In this document: in pieces, positions 1-8,770 of the stretch | Layout: each line of letters begins with the position of its first letter | How positions within the stretch are numbered: position 1 is the first letter of the stretch | Source of the DNA: Rhodococcus koreensis | Lineage (GTDB): Bacteria; Actinomycetota; Actinomycetes; Mycobacteriales; Mycobacteriaceae | Assembly (NCBI RefSeq): GCF_900105905.1 | Contig: NZ_FNSV01000005.1 | Location: 5,146,001 to 5,210,000, forward strand | Length of the DNA stretch: 64,000 nucleotides | Direction: 5' to 3' | Translations under genes and position numbers: made by a program | The notes under the pieces: generated by a model | Told to the model about the DNA's origin: nothing | Seen by the model: the letters and a program-made list of their open reading frames with translations, nothing else | Database searches by the model: none

Positions 1-1
1 G

Positions 2-1429
2 TACTGCGAGGACTTCGGCGACGGGCGAGCGTTCGTCGATGCCGCCGCTCAGGCGTCGCGGGCAGGGAAGCCGGTGCTGCTGCTGACGGTGGGCGGCAGC
101 GAGGCCTCCATCCGTGGGGCGCAGTCCCACACGGGATCGCTGACCTCCGACAGCGCGGTCATCGACGCGGCCTGCCGCGCGGCCGGGGTGTACCGGGTGT
201 CGAGCCCGCGGCAACTCGCGGACGTCGCCGCGACACTCCTCGGGTACGGACCGGCGGAGGTGCGCCGGGTCGGTGTCGTCGCCGACGGCGGCGGGCACGC
301 GGGTGTCGCGTCCGACGTGGTGGAGGCGGCCGGACTCACGGTTCCGGAGTTCCCCGCCGACATCAGCGGCGCACTGCGCGACCTGTTGCCGCCGTCCGCC
401 GGAGTGACCAACCCGGTCGACCTCGCGGGCGCCGGGGAACAGGACATCACCTCGTTCGTCTCGGTCCTCGACATCATCCTGCAGAGCCCGGCGGTCGATT
501 CCGTGCTTCTCACCGGATATTTCGGCGGCTACGGGAGTTACGGCGAGAACCTGGCGCGCAAGGAGATCGAGACCGCCCGCGCGATGGCGGAAACGGCCCG
601 CGCCCACGGCAAGCCGGTCGTCGTGCACACGATGCATCCCGACAGTGCCGCGGCGAGGGTGCTCGCCGACAGCGGGGTCCCCGTCTTCCGCGCGGTGGAG
701 GATGCCGCCGGGACGCTCGGTGTCATCGCCGAAACCACTGCGCCGCAACATCAGTCGAGTACGGACAGTCTGCCGTCCGCGCCGGTGACCAGCGACGCGT
801 ACTGGGATTCGCGCGAGCTGTTCCGCGGCGCCGGCGTCGAATTCCCCGCGGCACGTCTGGTGCGGAATTGCGCCGAGGCGGTGGCGGCGGCCGAAACCGT
901 CGGATTCCCGGTGGTCCTGAAAGCGATGGGCCTGCTGCACAAGTCCGACTCCGGCGGGGTCGCCCTGGGTCTGGGGTCGGCGGAACAACTCGCCGACGCG
1001 TTCACCCGCATGGACGCCTCGCTCGGAGCGTCCGCCTACTGCGTCGAGGCGATGGCGGACCTGAGCGAGGGCGTCGAACTCATCGTCGGGGTCCAGACCG
1101 ACCCGCGGTTCGGTCCCGTCGCCATGGTCGGTCTCGGCGGCATCTTCACCGAGGTCCTCGCCGACGTGTCCTTCGCGCTGGCGCCGGTCGACGCGGAGAC
1201 CGCCCGCGGTCTGCTCGACAACTTGCGGGCGTCCGCCCTGCTCCGAGGGGTACGCGGCAGGCCGCCGATCGACATCGACGCCGCCGCGGACGCCGTCGCC
1301 GCGATCACGGCCGTGGCCACCGCACACCCCGAGATCGCGGAACTCGAGATCAACCCCCTGCTCGTCACCCCGAAGCAAGCCCTCGGACTCGACGCGCGCA
1401 TCGTCCTGAACTCATCGAAAACCAACTGA
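2..1429 (+). CDS. ADP-forming acyl-CoA synthetase, 3' part (5' end outside window)
   Basis: The reading frame is open from base 2, so the N-terminal CoA-binding domain lies outside the window and the gene is partial. The visible part starts in a CoA-ligase domain with the motif GAQSHTGSL, whose His fits the phosphohistidine of ADP-forming acetate/acyl-CoA synthetases. An ATP-grasp domain follows over the last 220 or so residues (GFPVVLKAMGLLHKSDSGGV, then VAMVGLGGIFTEVL and ELEINPLLV). The family converts an acyl-CoA plus ADP and phosphate to acid plus ATP, or the reverse, in the cytoplasm. It lies 19 bp ahead of an acyl-CoA dehydrogenase gene and then an enoyl-CoA hydratase gene, so it probably activates the acid that these oxidise. 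The acid itself cannot be read from the sequence. Confidence 0.85.
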   Translation, partial: YCEDFGDGRAFVDAAAQASRAGKPVLLLTVGGSEASIRGAQSHTGSLTSDSAVIDAACRAAGVYRVSSPRQLADVAATLLGYGPAEVRRVGVVADGGGHAGVASDVVEAAGLTVPEFPADISGALRDLLPPSAGVTNPVDLAGAGEQDITSFVSVLDIILQSPAVDSVLLTGYFGGYGSYGENLARKEIETARAMAETARAHGKPVVVHTMHPDSAAARVLADSGVPVFRAVEDAAGTLGVIAETTAPQHQSSTDSLPSAPVTSDAYWDSRELFRGAGVEFPAARLVRNCAEAVAAAETVGFPVVLKAMGLLHKSDSGGVALGLGSAEQLADAFTRMDASLGASAYCVEAMADLSEGVELIVGVQTDPRFGPVAMVGLGGIFTEVLADVSFALAPVDAETARGLLDNLRASALLRGVRGRPPIDIDAAADAVAAITAVATAHPEIAELEINPLLVTPKQALGLDARIVLNSSKTN

Positions 1430-1448
1430 CACAAGGAAGTTCTGAACC

Positions 1449-2648
1449 ATGGAATTCGCATACAGCCCCCGCCTCGCCGACCTCAAGGAGCGCGCCCGCG
1501 CCCTGACCGACACGATCATGCAGTTCGAGGACGAGTGCGAACGCAACAACGGGATCTCCGACGAATCCCACGCCACCATCAAGGCGGCCGTCCTCGCATC
1601 GGGACTGCAGGCGATCAACACCCCCGTCGAATACGGCGGCGCCGGACTGACGGTGCTCGAGCAGGCCGTCGTGCAGGACGAACTCGGCAAGCTCACCAAT
1701 GCGCTGTGGGACACGGTGTGGCGGCCGGCGAACCCGCTGACCCACGCGACCCCCGAACAGCGGGAGCGCTACCTGATCCCCGGCGCCCGCGGCGACCGCC
1801 GCGACGCCGTCGCGATCTCCGAGGCCAACGCCGGTTCGGACTTCTCCGCGGCGAGCACCACCGCGACCCCCGACGGCAACGGCGGCTACATCATCAACGG
1901 CGAGAAGTGGTTCGTCACGGTCGGTGACGTCGCCGACTACCTCATCGTGCTGGCCAACGTCGAACCCGATCACGCCGCGACGATCTTCCTGATCGACGTC
2001 GACACGCCGGGCGTGAAGATCAAGCACATCCCCCGCTACACGCACACGTTCGTCTACGAGCACCCCGAGTTCACGTTCGAGAACGTGCGCGTCGGCGCGG
2101 ACGCCGTGCTCGGCGGCATCGGGCAGGGCCACGACCTCACCCGGGACTGGTTCACGGAGGAGCGGCTGATGATCGGCGCACGCACGATCGGTGCGGCCGA
2201 GCGGGCGCTGACCCTGGCCGTCGACTGGGCGCGGGAGCGGGTGCAGGGCGGCGAGCCGCTGATCAACCGTCAGCTGATCCAGGGCATGATCGCCGATTCC
2301 GTCGTGGACATCACCACCAACCGGGCGCTCACCCACCAGGTGGCGTGGGAGTTCGACCAGGCCGACCCGAACGATGCCGATCTGCGAAAGACCCTGCACG
2401 CCAAGGCCGCGACGGTGAAGCTCGCCGCCTCCGAGGCGTCCAACCGGGTGGTGGACCGGGCCGTCCAGATTTTCGGCGGCCGCGGCTACATCCGCGACTA
2501 CCCCGTCGAGCGGCTGTGGCGCGAACTGCGCGTCGACCGCATCTGGGAGGGCACGTCGGAGATCCAGCGCCTGGTCATCGCGAACGAGGCCAACAAGCGG
2601 GGTCTCGAGAACCTGCTGTCCTTCCGCTACGAGGCCGGGGAGAAGTAA
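1449..2648 (+). CDS. acyl-CoA dehydrogenase
   Basis: This is a 399-residue protein of usual length for the family. It carries the acyl-CoA dehydrogenase signature AISEANAGSDF near residue 120 and the C-terminal segment RIWEGTSEIQRL, which holds the catalytic Glu of many members. It should oxidise an acyl-CoA to the 2-enoyl-CoA using FAD and pass electrons to ETF. The ATG follows an AAGGAAG ribosome site by about 9 bases. The gene lies between the acyl-CoA synthetase and an enoyl-CoA hydratase with only 4 bases to the latter, so the three form one operon for a short beta-oxidation-type route. Substrate length and branching are not evident. Confidence 0.9.
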   Translation: MEFAYSPRLADLKERARALTDTIMQFEDECERNNGISDESHATIKAAVLASGLQAINTPVEYGGAGLTVLEQAVVQDELGKLTNALWDTVWRPANPLTHATPEQRERYLIPGARGDRRDAVAISEANAGSDFSAASTTATPDGNGGYIINGEKWFVTVGDVADYLIVLANVEPDHAATIFLIDVDTPGVKIKHIPRYTHTFVYEHPEFTFENVRVGADAVLGGIGQGHDLTRDWFTEERLMIGARTIGAAERALTLAVDWARERVQGGEPLINRQLIQGMIADSVVDITTNRALTHQVAWEFDQADPNDADLRKTLHAKAATVKLAASEASNRVVDRAVQIFGGRGYIRDYPVERLWRELRVDRIWEGTSEIQRLVIANEANKRGLENLLSFRYEAGEK

Positions 2649-2652
2649 CACG

Positions 2653-3381
2653 ATGCCGACCGAGAACATCGGAACCGTCGACGTGCGCCGGGACGGCGAC
2701 GTCGCCGTCGTCACCCTCCGGCGCGAACAGAAGCGGAACGCGCTGTCCACGCACATGGAAGCCGCACTGCTCGCCGCGCTGGGCTCACCCGAGGTGAAGT
2801 CCAGTCGGGCCGTGGTCGTCACCGGGGGCGACTCGGTGTTCTCGGCCGGCGCGGACGTCACCGAACTGCGGGAGATGACGCCGGAGGCGATCGCCGAGTA
2901 CTACCGGACCTCCGGGTCGGTGTACGAGGCGCTCGCGGCGCTCCCCCAGCCCACGGTGTCCGCGATCACCGGCTACTGCCTCGGCGGCGGCCTCGAACTG
3001 GCCCTCGCCACCGACATCCGGGTCGCCGATCCGGCCGCGGTCTTCGGGTTCCCGGAGATCGGCATCGGGATCCTCCCCAGCTCCGGCGGCGTCACCCGCA
3101 TCACCCGCATCGTCGGGGCCGGCCGTGCCCGCGACCTCGTCCTGCGCGGTCGGCGCTTCGATCACGCGGACGCCGAACGCTGGGGCGTCGTCAGCGAGAT
3201 CGCCCCTCCGGCGGAGCACGTGAAGCAGGCCCTGAGCATCGCGCACGAACTCGCGGCGTATTCGCCTCTGGCGCTGAGCATCACCAAGCAGGTGCTGGAT
3301 GTCAGTGCGGACGCCCCGCACCACGCGTCGCTGCTGCTCGAGCAACTCGCCTACTCGGCGCTGAACAAGACAACCCCTTAG
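2653..3381 (+). CDS. enoyl-CoA hydratase/isomerase (crotonase) family protein
   Basis: This 242-residue crotonase-fold protein has both glutamates expected for hydratase chemistry: one in GGGLELALATDI and one in FGFPEIGIGILPSSGG. The oxyanion-hole region SAGADVTEL is near residue 63. It is slightly short for the family (about 255-260 residues) but complete at both ends. It would hydrate the enoyl-CoA made by the dehydrogenase just upstream. The MFS transporter gene follows 74 bases later and may be co-transcribed. The physiological substrate is not evident; crotonases also include isomerases and hydrolases, so hydratase activity is the likeliest call rather than a proven one. Confidence 0.85.
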   Translation: MPTENIGTVDVRRDGDVAVVTLRREQKRNALSTHMEAALLAALGSPEVKSSRAVVVTGGDSVFSAGADVTELREMTPEAIAEYYRTSGSVYEALAALPQPTVSAITGYCLGGGLELALATDIRVADPAAVFGFPEIGIGILPSSGGVTRITRIVGAGRARDLVLRGRRFDHADAERWGVVSEIAPPAEHVKQALSIAHELAAYSPLALSITKQVLDVSADAPHHASLLLEQLAYSALNKTTP

Positions 3382-3455
3382 CGGTACCGGCCGAGTACGG
3401 CCGACTCGACCGCCACCCCGAGGGTGACGGCACCAATCTACGTAGTGGAGACGAC

Positions 3456-4865
3456 ATGAGTTCCTTCGACGTGATGGACAGACCCGCCAAACGCGGGTTC
3501 CACACCAAGCTCCTGATCGCGTGCTGTGGCGGACCATTCCTGGACGGGTACGTCATGAGCATCATCGGCGTGGCCCTGCTCGGCGTGCACGAGCAGCTAC
3601 ACCCGACGACGGCCGAGGCGGGGTTGATCGGTGCGGCCTCGCTGATCGGTATCTTCTTCGGCGCCACCGTGTTCGGCTTCCTCACCGACCGGGTCGGCAG
3701 GGAGAAGATGTACGCCCTCGACCTGGTGGTGCTGGTTGTCGCGTGCGTGCTGTCGGTGTTCGTCCAGTTGCCGTGGCAGCTGATCGTGCTGCGGTTCGTC
3801 ATCGGCGCGGCCATCGGTGCGGACTACCCCATCGCCACCTCGCTCCTCACCGAGTTCACCCCCACCAGGAAACGCGGCGCGATGGTCGGGATGTCCGCCG
3901 TCGCATGGTCGGCGGGCGCCGTGGCCGCCTACGTGGTCGGGGCGCTCGTCGTCGGAATCTCCGGCGGCAACGACCACTGGCGTCTGCTGCTCGCGTCGAG
4001 TGCGGTTCTGGGTCTGATCGTGATCCTCGTGCGGCGCGGAATCCCGGAGTCGCCGCGGTGGCTCCTGAAGAACGGCCGGGTCGCGGACGCGGAGGCCGTG
4101 GTCGAGCAGATCTACGGCGAAAAGCTGGATCTGAGCACCGTCACCGTCGAAGACACCGCCGACAAGCCGAAGGCGGACATCAAGATCTACTTCCGGGGCC
4201 AGTACCTCGCCCGGCTGATCATGTGCAGCGCTTTGTATCTGGCGGTCGTCACCCCGCTCTACGCGCTGCTGACGTTCCTGCCCACGATCCTGTCCGGCTT
4301 CTCGATCTCCGGCGACGGTTCCGCGGGGCTCATCGTCGAGACCGTCATCATCGGGCTCATCGTCGCCGGATCCATTCCCGCGCTGTTCCTGGTCGAGAAG
4401 TGGGGCCGGCGCCCGATCGCCGTGGTCCCGTTGGCGCTGATGGTGATTCCGCTGGCCGGGCTGTGGTTGTGGGCGGACGGACCGCTCTGGTTCGTCGTCG
4501 CCGCCTTCTGCGCGTACGCGTTCATCTCCGGCGGCCCGAGCATCCTGGTGTGGATCTACCCGAACGAACTCTTCCCCACGGAGTTCCGGGCTACGGCCGT
4601 GGGAATCGCCACCGCCGTCAGCCGGTTCGGCGCTGCGACCGGCACTTACCTGCTGCCGCTGAGCATCTCCTCGCTGGGCACCGGCACCACGATGCTGTTC
4701 GGGGCGGTCCTGACGGCGGTCGCGTTCGTGATCTGCTTCTCCATGTCGCCCGAAACCAAGGGCAAGTCGCTGGAGGAGGTGTCGTCCGTGTCCGCGGCGC
4801 CGGTGACGGGGAGGAGCGCTCCGCGGCTGGAGAAGCTGGAGGAGGCGTCCGCGCCGCGAACCTGA
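3456..4865 (+). CDS. MFS transporter (sugar-porter-like)
   Basis: This is a 469-residue protein with about 12 hydrophobic segments. Major-facilitator loop motifs are visible: GFLTDRVGREKMYALDL between segments 2 and 3, and SPRWLLKNGRVADAEAVV in the central loop, as in sugar-porter-type and aromatic-acid-type MFS carriers. A C-terminal SPETKGKSLEEVS matches the classic sugar-porter ending. It is predicted to be an inner-membrane proton-coupled importer. Its position right after acyl-CoA catabolic genes suggests it imports the acid they degrade, but the substrate is inferred only from context. The ATG has a GGAG site 6 bases upstream. A strong hairpin follows the stop codon. Confidence 0.85.
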   Translation: MSSFDVMDRPAKRGFHTKLLIACCGGPFLDGYVMSIIGVALLGVHEQLHPTTAEAGLIGAASLIGIFFGATVFGFLTDRVGREKMYALDLVVLVVACVLSVFVQLPWQLIVLRFVIGAAIGADYPIATSLLTEFTPTRKRGAMVGMSAVAWSAGAVAAYVVGALVVGISGGNDHWRLLLASSAVLGLIVILVRRGIPESPRWLLKNGRVADAEAVVEQIYGEKLDLSTVTVEDTADKPKADIKIYFRGQYLARLIMCSALYLAVVTPLYALLTFLPTILSGFSISGDGSAGLIVETVIIGLIVAGSIPALFLVEKWGRRPIAVVPLALMVIPLAGLWLWADGPLWFVVAAFCAYAFISGGPSILVWIYPNELFPTEFRATAVGIATAVSRFGAATGTYLLPLSISSLGTGTTMLFGAVLTAVAFVICFSMSPETKGKSLEEVSSVSAAPVTGRSAPRLEKLEEASAPRT

Positions 4866-4878
4866 GAGATCGCCTTCC

Positions 4879-4918
4879 TCCGCCCCTGCCGACCTTCGCT
4901 CCCGTCGGCAGGGGCGGA
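4879..4918 (+). terminator. intrinsic-type hairpin after the MFS gene
   Basis: A perfect 15-bp stem (TCCGCCCCTGCCGAC paired with GTCGGCAGGGGCGGA) encloses a 10-base loop and begins 14 bases after the MFS stop codon. There is no long T run, as is common for high-GC actinobacterial terminators. It probably ends the acyl-CoA operon before the separately controlled steroid isomerase gene. Confidence 0.7.
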
Positions 4919-4992
4919 CCCCTGCGCGGTCACGTCCCGCTGCCTGGGAGAAGGGGCTCCCCACCGGCGCAGTGCTGCGTTACTCTCTCGGC

Positions 4993-5006
4993 TAGAACAC
5001 GTTCTA
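4993..5006 (+). promoter_or_regulatory. KstR operator
   Basis: TAGAACACGTTCTA fits the published KstR consensus TnnAACnnGTTnnA at every defined position and is a perfect 6+2+6 dyad. It lies 21 bases upstream of the ketosteroid isomerase ATG. KstR is the TetR-family repressor of cholesterol and steroid catabolism in mycobacteria and rhodococci, so the downstream gene is probably derepressed by steroid intermediates. The regulator gene itself is not in this window. Confidence 0.85.
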
Positions 5007-5026
5007 TTCGACTGAGGAGTCGCATC

Positions 5027-5401
5027 ATGGCACCGTCCGCAGAAGACATCCGCAAGACCGTCGAGAGGTACATCGAGGCGGTGGCCACCGGGACCGCCGC
5101 CGACGTCGTCGCGTTGTACGCCGAGGGCGCCACCGTGGAGGACCCGGTGGGCACCGAGCCGCGGACCTCGGTGGAATCGCTGCACGAGTTCTACGGGGTG
5201 ATCGAACCGCTGAAGCAGACCGGCGAACTCCTGACGCTGAAGATCGCCGGCAACTCGGCGGCGTTCCACTTCTCCCTCGTCACCGACCTCGGTGAGCAGA
5301 AGCTCGAGATCGCGCCGATCGACGTCATGACCTTCGACGACGACGGCAAGATCACGTCGATGCGGGCGTTCTGGTCGCAAGAGGACATGATCACCGGTTG
5401 A
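5027..5401 (+). CDS. ksi: steroid delta-5-3-ketosteroid isomerase
   Basis: This 124-residue protein matches bacterial ketosteroid isomerase in length and pattern (ATVEDPVGTEPR, then EIAPIDVMTF, then ITSMRAFW). The three catalytic residues of the Comamonas enzyme (Tyr14, Asp38, Asp99) align with Tyr15, Asp39 and Asp99 here. It should shift the C5-C6 double bond of 3-oxo-5-ene steroids to the 4-ene form in the cytoplasm. The start is chosen because GAGGAG lies about 6 bases upstream and the KstR operator just before it. No other steroid gene is nearby, so it is a satellite member of the KstR regulon. Confidence 0.9.
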   Translation: MAPSAEDIRKTVERYIEAVATGTAADVVALYAEGATVEDPVGTEPRTSVESLHEFYGVIEPLKQTGELLTLKIAGNSAAFHFSLVTDLGEQKLEIAPIDVMTFDDDGKITSMRAFWSQEDMITG

Positions 5402-5405
5402 CCGA

Positions 5406-5444
5406 CGGCCGGGCCGGCAACCACACCGCAATACGGCCCGGCCG
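5406..5444 (+). terminator. hairpin after ksi
   Basis: A 10-bp GC-rich stem (CGGCCGGGCC with GGCCCGGCCG) and a 19-base loop start 5 bases after the isomerase stop. It probably terminates the single-gene steroid isomerase transcript. Confidence 0.55.
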
Positions 5445-5471
5445 ATCAGCGACTGTGCCTACGATGGCGGG

Positions 5472-6575
5472 GTGGCCACCGACGACGCCGGGCCGGCTGC
5501 ACGGCGTGCCCGACGCAGACGAGTCGTTCGAGCCGGTACGCGCCCCGGGCGCGCACCGCGTAGCTGGCTGGCGGTGCTCGGAGCCCTGACCGCGGCGGTG
5601 ACCGTGGCATGCTCCTCCGATTCCGGGGGCAACCCCGACCCGATCGACCTCGATCGGGCCACCGACCAGGGACAACTTCCGTGGACCGAGGTGCTGCTCC
5701 CGCCGCAGACGCCGACGACGGTCCCGTTCGGCCCGCCCGGAACCGACCTGCCGGGCGAGCCCCGGGCCGCCGGTATCCGGGTGATCGGTGACCGCGCCGG
5801 ACTCTACGGCGGAAGCCCCGACCGGGTGCTCTGCGACCGGCAGCGTCTCGTCGACGACCTCGAGGGGGATCCGGCGAGGTTGGAGGCCTGGTCGAGTGTG
5901 TTCCAGGTCGATGACGTGCGCAATTACGTCCGGACCCTCACCCCCGTCCTGCTCCGCGCGGACACCCGCGTCACCAATCACGGCTTCGACGACGGCCACG
6001 CGACGGCATTCCAGTCGGTGCTCCAGGCCGGGACCATCGTGCTGATCGACGACCACGGCGTTCCCCGCGTCCGGTGCATGCGCGGCAGCCCGCTGCTGTC
6101 CCCGGTGGTGAACCAGGACGCGAAACTCGAGGGCGATCCGTGGCCGACTTTCCAGCAGGACCGGCTGTACGTCGTGCAGCCCTCCAACCTGGCGATGACC
6201 GAAGTGGCCGTGGTCGACCTGATGACCGGCGGATTGTCGTCGGTGCCGATCGGCTCCGGTCCGCAGCAGCCCGCGGAGCGCCCGAATCCGGTAGCCCCCG
6301 TGGAAGCCCAGGCGCCGGTGGTCGATTCGCCGCCCGCCGTGGTGCAGCAGGCCGCTCCCCGGCCCGCGCCTGTCCCCTCCCCGGAACCCGCGCCTCCGCC
6401 ACCGCCGCCGCCACCACCTCCCCCGCCGCCGGCACCCGTCGCCGTGCCGCCGCCCGCACCCGAGCCGCCGGTGTACAACCCGCCGCCGGCTCCCGCGCCG
6501 GTGCCCGCTCCGCCGCAACAGATTCAGGTGCAGATACCGGGTCTGCCGCCGATCGTCATCCCGATTCCGAACTGA
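5472..6575 (+). CDS. proline-rich lipoprotein, DUF6777-like
   Basis: This 367-residue protein starts at GTG with an Arg-rich N-terminus, a hydrophobic stretch and a lipobox ending in TVAC (Cys about residue 47), so it is probably a membrane-anchored lipoprotein facing the cell wall. A globular domain of about 190 residues follows (GIRVIGDRAGLYGGSPDRVL, later MRGSPLLSPVV and FQQDRLYVVQPS). The last 100 residues are a Pro/Ala/Val-rich tail with a run of about 14 prolines, like a wall-spanning spacer. The globular part resembles DUF6777, which has no assigned function; that match is from memory. A TACGAT box six bases before the GTG would suit a leaderless transcript. Confidence 0.7.
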   Translation: MATDDAGPAARRARRRRVVRAGTRPGRAPRSWLAVLGALTAAVTVACSSDSGGNPDPIDLDRATDQGQLPWTEVLLPPQTPTTVPFGPPGTDLPGEPRAAGIRVIGDRAGLYGGSPDRVLCDRQRLVDDLEGDPARLEAWSSVFQVDDVRNYVRTLTPVLLRADTRVTNHGFDDGHATAFQSVLQAGTIVLIDDHGVPRVRCMRGSPLLSPVVNQDAKLEGDPWPTFQQDRLYVVQPSNLAMTEVAVVDLMTGGLSSVPIGSGPQQPAERPNPVAPVEAQAPVVDSPPAVVQQAAPRPAPVPSPEPAPPPPPPPPPPPPPAPVAVPPPAPEPPVYNPPPAPAPVPAPPQQIQVQIPGLPPIVIPIPN

Positions 6576-6584
6576 CGACCTCGC

Positions 6585-7394
6585 CTACAGGGTGACGAGC
6601 GCGGCGTTGATCACGATCGCCTGGGTGAAGAGCGTCCAGTCGTTGATGATGTGCGCGCCGGTCGACACCCACAGATTCTTGGTGCGGATGTACGCGAGCG
6701 TGAGCACCAGCCGGGCCCCGCCGATCACGATGAACGCCTGAGCGAAGTTCCAGTCGTAGGTTTGCAGATGCGCGGCGCCGAACCAGACCGCGCTGAGCAG
6801 CCAGGCGAGGACGATCGCCGTCTTGCGGGACAGCTTCGCCTTGGCGTACAGGAAATACAGCAACGCGAGGAACGGGACGATGGTGAAGACTTCCTCGCCC
6901 ACCAACTGGATCCCGGTTCCCACGTAGAACGCGGCCGTGTCGAGCACGCCACCCTTGCCTGCATCCTCGACGGCTTCGTTGGACGCCACCCCGAACAGGG
7001 CCTGCACGATCAGCGCCAGCGCGGACGTGACCACGAGGTTGAGTACCGCGAAGCCGATCATCGTGAGAACGTCCCGGCCGTGCACCTTCCGGAACAGTGC
7101 GGTCCAGTGCTCCCGCGTCACCATCGCCAGCACGACGAGTGGGATGCCGACGAACAGAATCCGCGGAATCAGCGCCACGAGATTGCCGGGTTGCGGGATG
7201 AGGACCAGGGCCGCGAATCCGACAACGACGGACACCCACATCAGGATCCACTGCCGCGTCGACAGCGCTGTGGGCGTCCCGTTGTAGAACGGGAAGTCGG
7301 TGTCGTCGCGGCGTTCGATCAGGGGTCCGAAGCGGTCGCCGGGCGACGCCGGTTCGTAGACGGGGGCTGCGCTGGATCCGGAAGCACCACTCAT
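6585..7394 (-). CDS. CPBP-family intramembrane protease-like protein
   Basis: This is a 269-residue membrane protein with about 7 hydrophobic segments. CPBP (Abi/CAAX protease) motifs are recognisable: Glu167-Glu168 in LVGEEVFTIV, FGAAH with His209, and TGAHIINDW with His248. The family cuts prenylated or other substrates inside the membrane. The first motif is normally EExxxR; here the Arg position is Ile, so activity or substrate choice may differ. The ATG is chosen over upstream in-frame starts because the protein then begins just before a soluble N-terminal segment and leaves a normal intergenic region. It is convergent with the lipoprotein gene, with nine bases between them. Confidence 0.7.
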   Translation of the reverse strand: MSGASGSSAAPVYEPASPGDRFGPLIERRDDTDFPFYNGTPTALSTRQWILMWVSVVVGFAALVLIPQPGNLVALIPRILFVGIPLVVLAMVTREHWTALFRKVHGRDVLTMIGFAVLNLVVTSALALIVQALFGVASNEAVEDAGKGGVLDTAAFYVGTGIQLVGEEVFTIVPFLALLYFLYAKAKLSRKTAIVLAWLLSAVWFGAAHLQTYDWNFAQAFIVIGGARLVLTLAYIRTKNLWVSTGAHIINDWTLFTQAIVINAALVTL

Positions 7395-7534
7395 ATTCGC
7401 CCCTCTGCGGTGGGTGGACGCGAGAGGCAATTTTCGCAGCAACCGCCTGCCGGTGCCACCCGGCGCGCCCGCACAGACTCGCAACGGACGGTGAACGGAC
7501 GGAAACTTATCTATACCTGTGGTGAATTCGAACC

Positions 7535-7550
7535 ACTTGTATTGACAAGT
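7535..7550 (+). promoter_or_regulatory. candidate GntR operator upstream of the FAD oxidoreductase
   Basis: ACTTGT-ATTG-ACAAGT is a perfect 6-4-6 dyad located 28 bases before the oxidoreductase ATG. It overlaps a TTGACA-like -35 box (7542-7547). The likely regulator is the UTRA-type GntR encoded at 9566-10321. That assignment is inferred from proximity. Confidence 0.55.
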
Positions 7551-7578
7551 TGAATGTCCGGGGGTCAAGGTGGAACTC

Positions 7579-8721
7579 ATGACACAACAACGACGCTACG
7601 ACGTGGTGGTGGTCGGCGCCGGAATCCTCGGTCTCGCGCACGCCTACCACGCGCTCGACCGCGGCCTGTCGGTAGCGGTGATCGATCATGCCGACCGCGT
7701 CGCCGGCGCATCCGTCCAGAACTTCGGCCACGTCTGCATCACCGCCCAGTCGGGTGTCGCCCGCGACTACGCGCTGGCCGGCCGGGAGCACTGGCTCGAC
7801 CTGTCGCGCAAGGCGGGGTTCTGGATCTCCGAGTCCGGAACATATTGTGTGGCACGGCACGACGACGAAATGGCCGTCATGACCGAGTTCGCGGACAGGC
7901 GCGGACCTGCCGAGGTGGAACTGCTGCCGCGCGAGCGGATCCTCGCCGCGCTCCCCGTCTCCGGCGATCGCGTCGTCGGAGGCATGTATCTGGCCGGCGA
8001 CCTCCAGGTGGACCCGAGGGAGGCGGCCCCCGCCATCGCGCGGTGGCTCGACGCGTCCGGCGTCGACTTCTTCTGGCGCACCGCCGCAGCCGGATTCGGC
8101 ACCGGAGTGGTCCACACCTCGCGGGGCGATCTGCATGCGGAGACGGTGTTCGTCACCGTCAACCACGACATCGACCGCCTGTTCCCGGAGCAGGCCGAGC
8201 GGCGGGGGCTCCTGCGGTGCCGGCTCCACATGCTGCGCGCGAGGATGCCGTTGCCCGCACCGTTGCCCGGGCCGCTGTTCACCGGCTGGTCGCTCGTGCG
8301 GTACAGCGGTTTCGCGGAACTGCCCACGACGGCGGCACTCGCGGCGCGGTTGCGCGCGGAGCACCCCGACTGCGCCGACCTCGACCTCCACCAGATGTAC
8401 ACCCCACAGCCCGACGGCTCGACCCTGCTGGGAGACACCCACATCCGTGATATTTCGGCGGAGCCGTTCCAGGCGGAGCAGGGGTTCGAGGTGCTGATCC
8501 GCGAGGCCGCCGCCCTGTTCGGCGTCCCGGACGTCACCGTCACCGCGCGCTGGCAGGGCGTGTACAGCTCGGCCCCCGACTCGGAGTTCCTGATCGAGGA
8601 GCCCCTCGACGGGGTGCACATCGTCACCGTCACCACCGGCATCGGCATGACGACCGGCATAGGTCTGGCGAAGGACCGGATCGACCACCTCTTCGGCCGC
8701 GAAGTCGCATCAGAGCACTGA
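7579..8721 (+). CDS. FAD-dependent oxidoreductase of the TIGR03364 (phosphonate-linked) type
   Basis: The 380-residue protein begins with a Rossmann FAD motif (VVVVGAGILGLAHAYHAL, residues 9-26) and has the DAO/glycine-oxidase architecture, ending in a second FAD contact (VTTGIGMTTGIGLAKDRI). Its sequence style and its tight pairing with a phosphonatase-like HAD gene fit the TIGR03364 family. Members are placed in aminoethylphosphonate pathways and oxidise the amine, possibly N-methylated, to phosphonoacetaldehyde. The ATG is chosen because AAGG lies 8 bases upstream; a GTG at 7570 is an in-frame alternative. The HAD gene follows 49 bases later in the same operon. Substrate assignment rests on context. 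Confidence 0.75.
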   Translation: MTQQRRYDVVVVGAGILGLAHAYHALDRGLSVAVIDHADRVAGASVQNFGHVCITAQSGVARDYALAGREHWLDLSRKAGFWISESGTYCVARHDDEMAVMTEFADRRGPAEVELLPRERILAALPVSGDRVVGGMYLAGDLQVDPREAAPAIARWLDASGVDFFWRTAAAGFGTGVVHTSRGDLHAETVFVTVNHDIDRLFPEQAERRGLLRCRLHMLRARMPLPAPLPGPLFTGWSLVRYSGFAELPTTAALAARLRAEHPDCADLDLHQMYTPQPDGSTLLGDTHIRDISAEPFQAEQGFEVLIREAAALFGVPDVTVTARWQGVYSSAPDSEFLIEEPLDGVHIVTVTTGIGMTTGIGLAKDRIDHLFGREVASEH

Positions 8722-8770
8722 ACAAGTTATCCCACAAGCACATTCACCGAGATTCGAGAGGACCACGACA

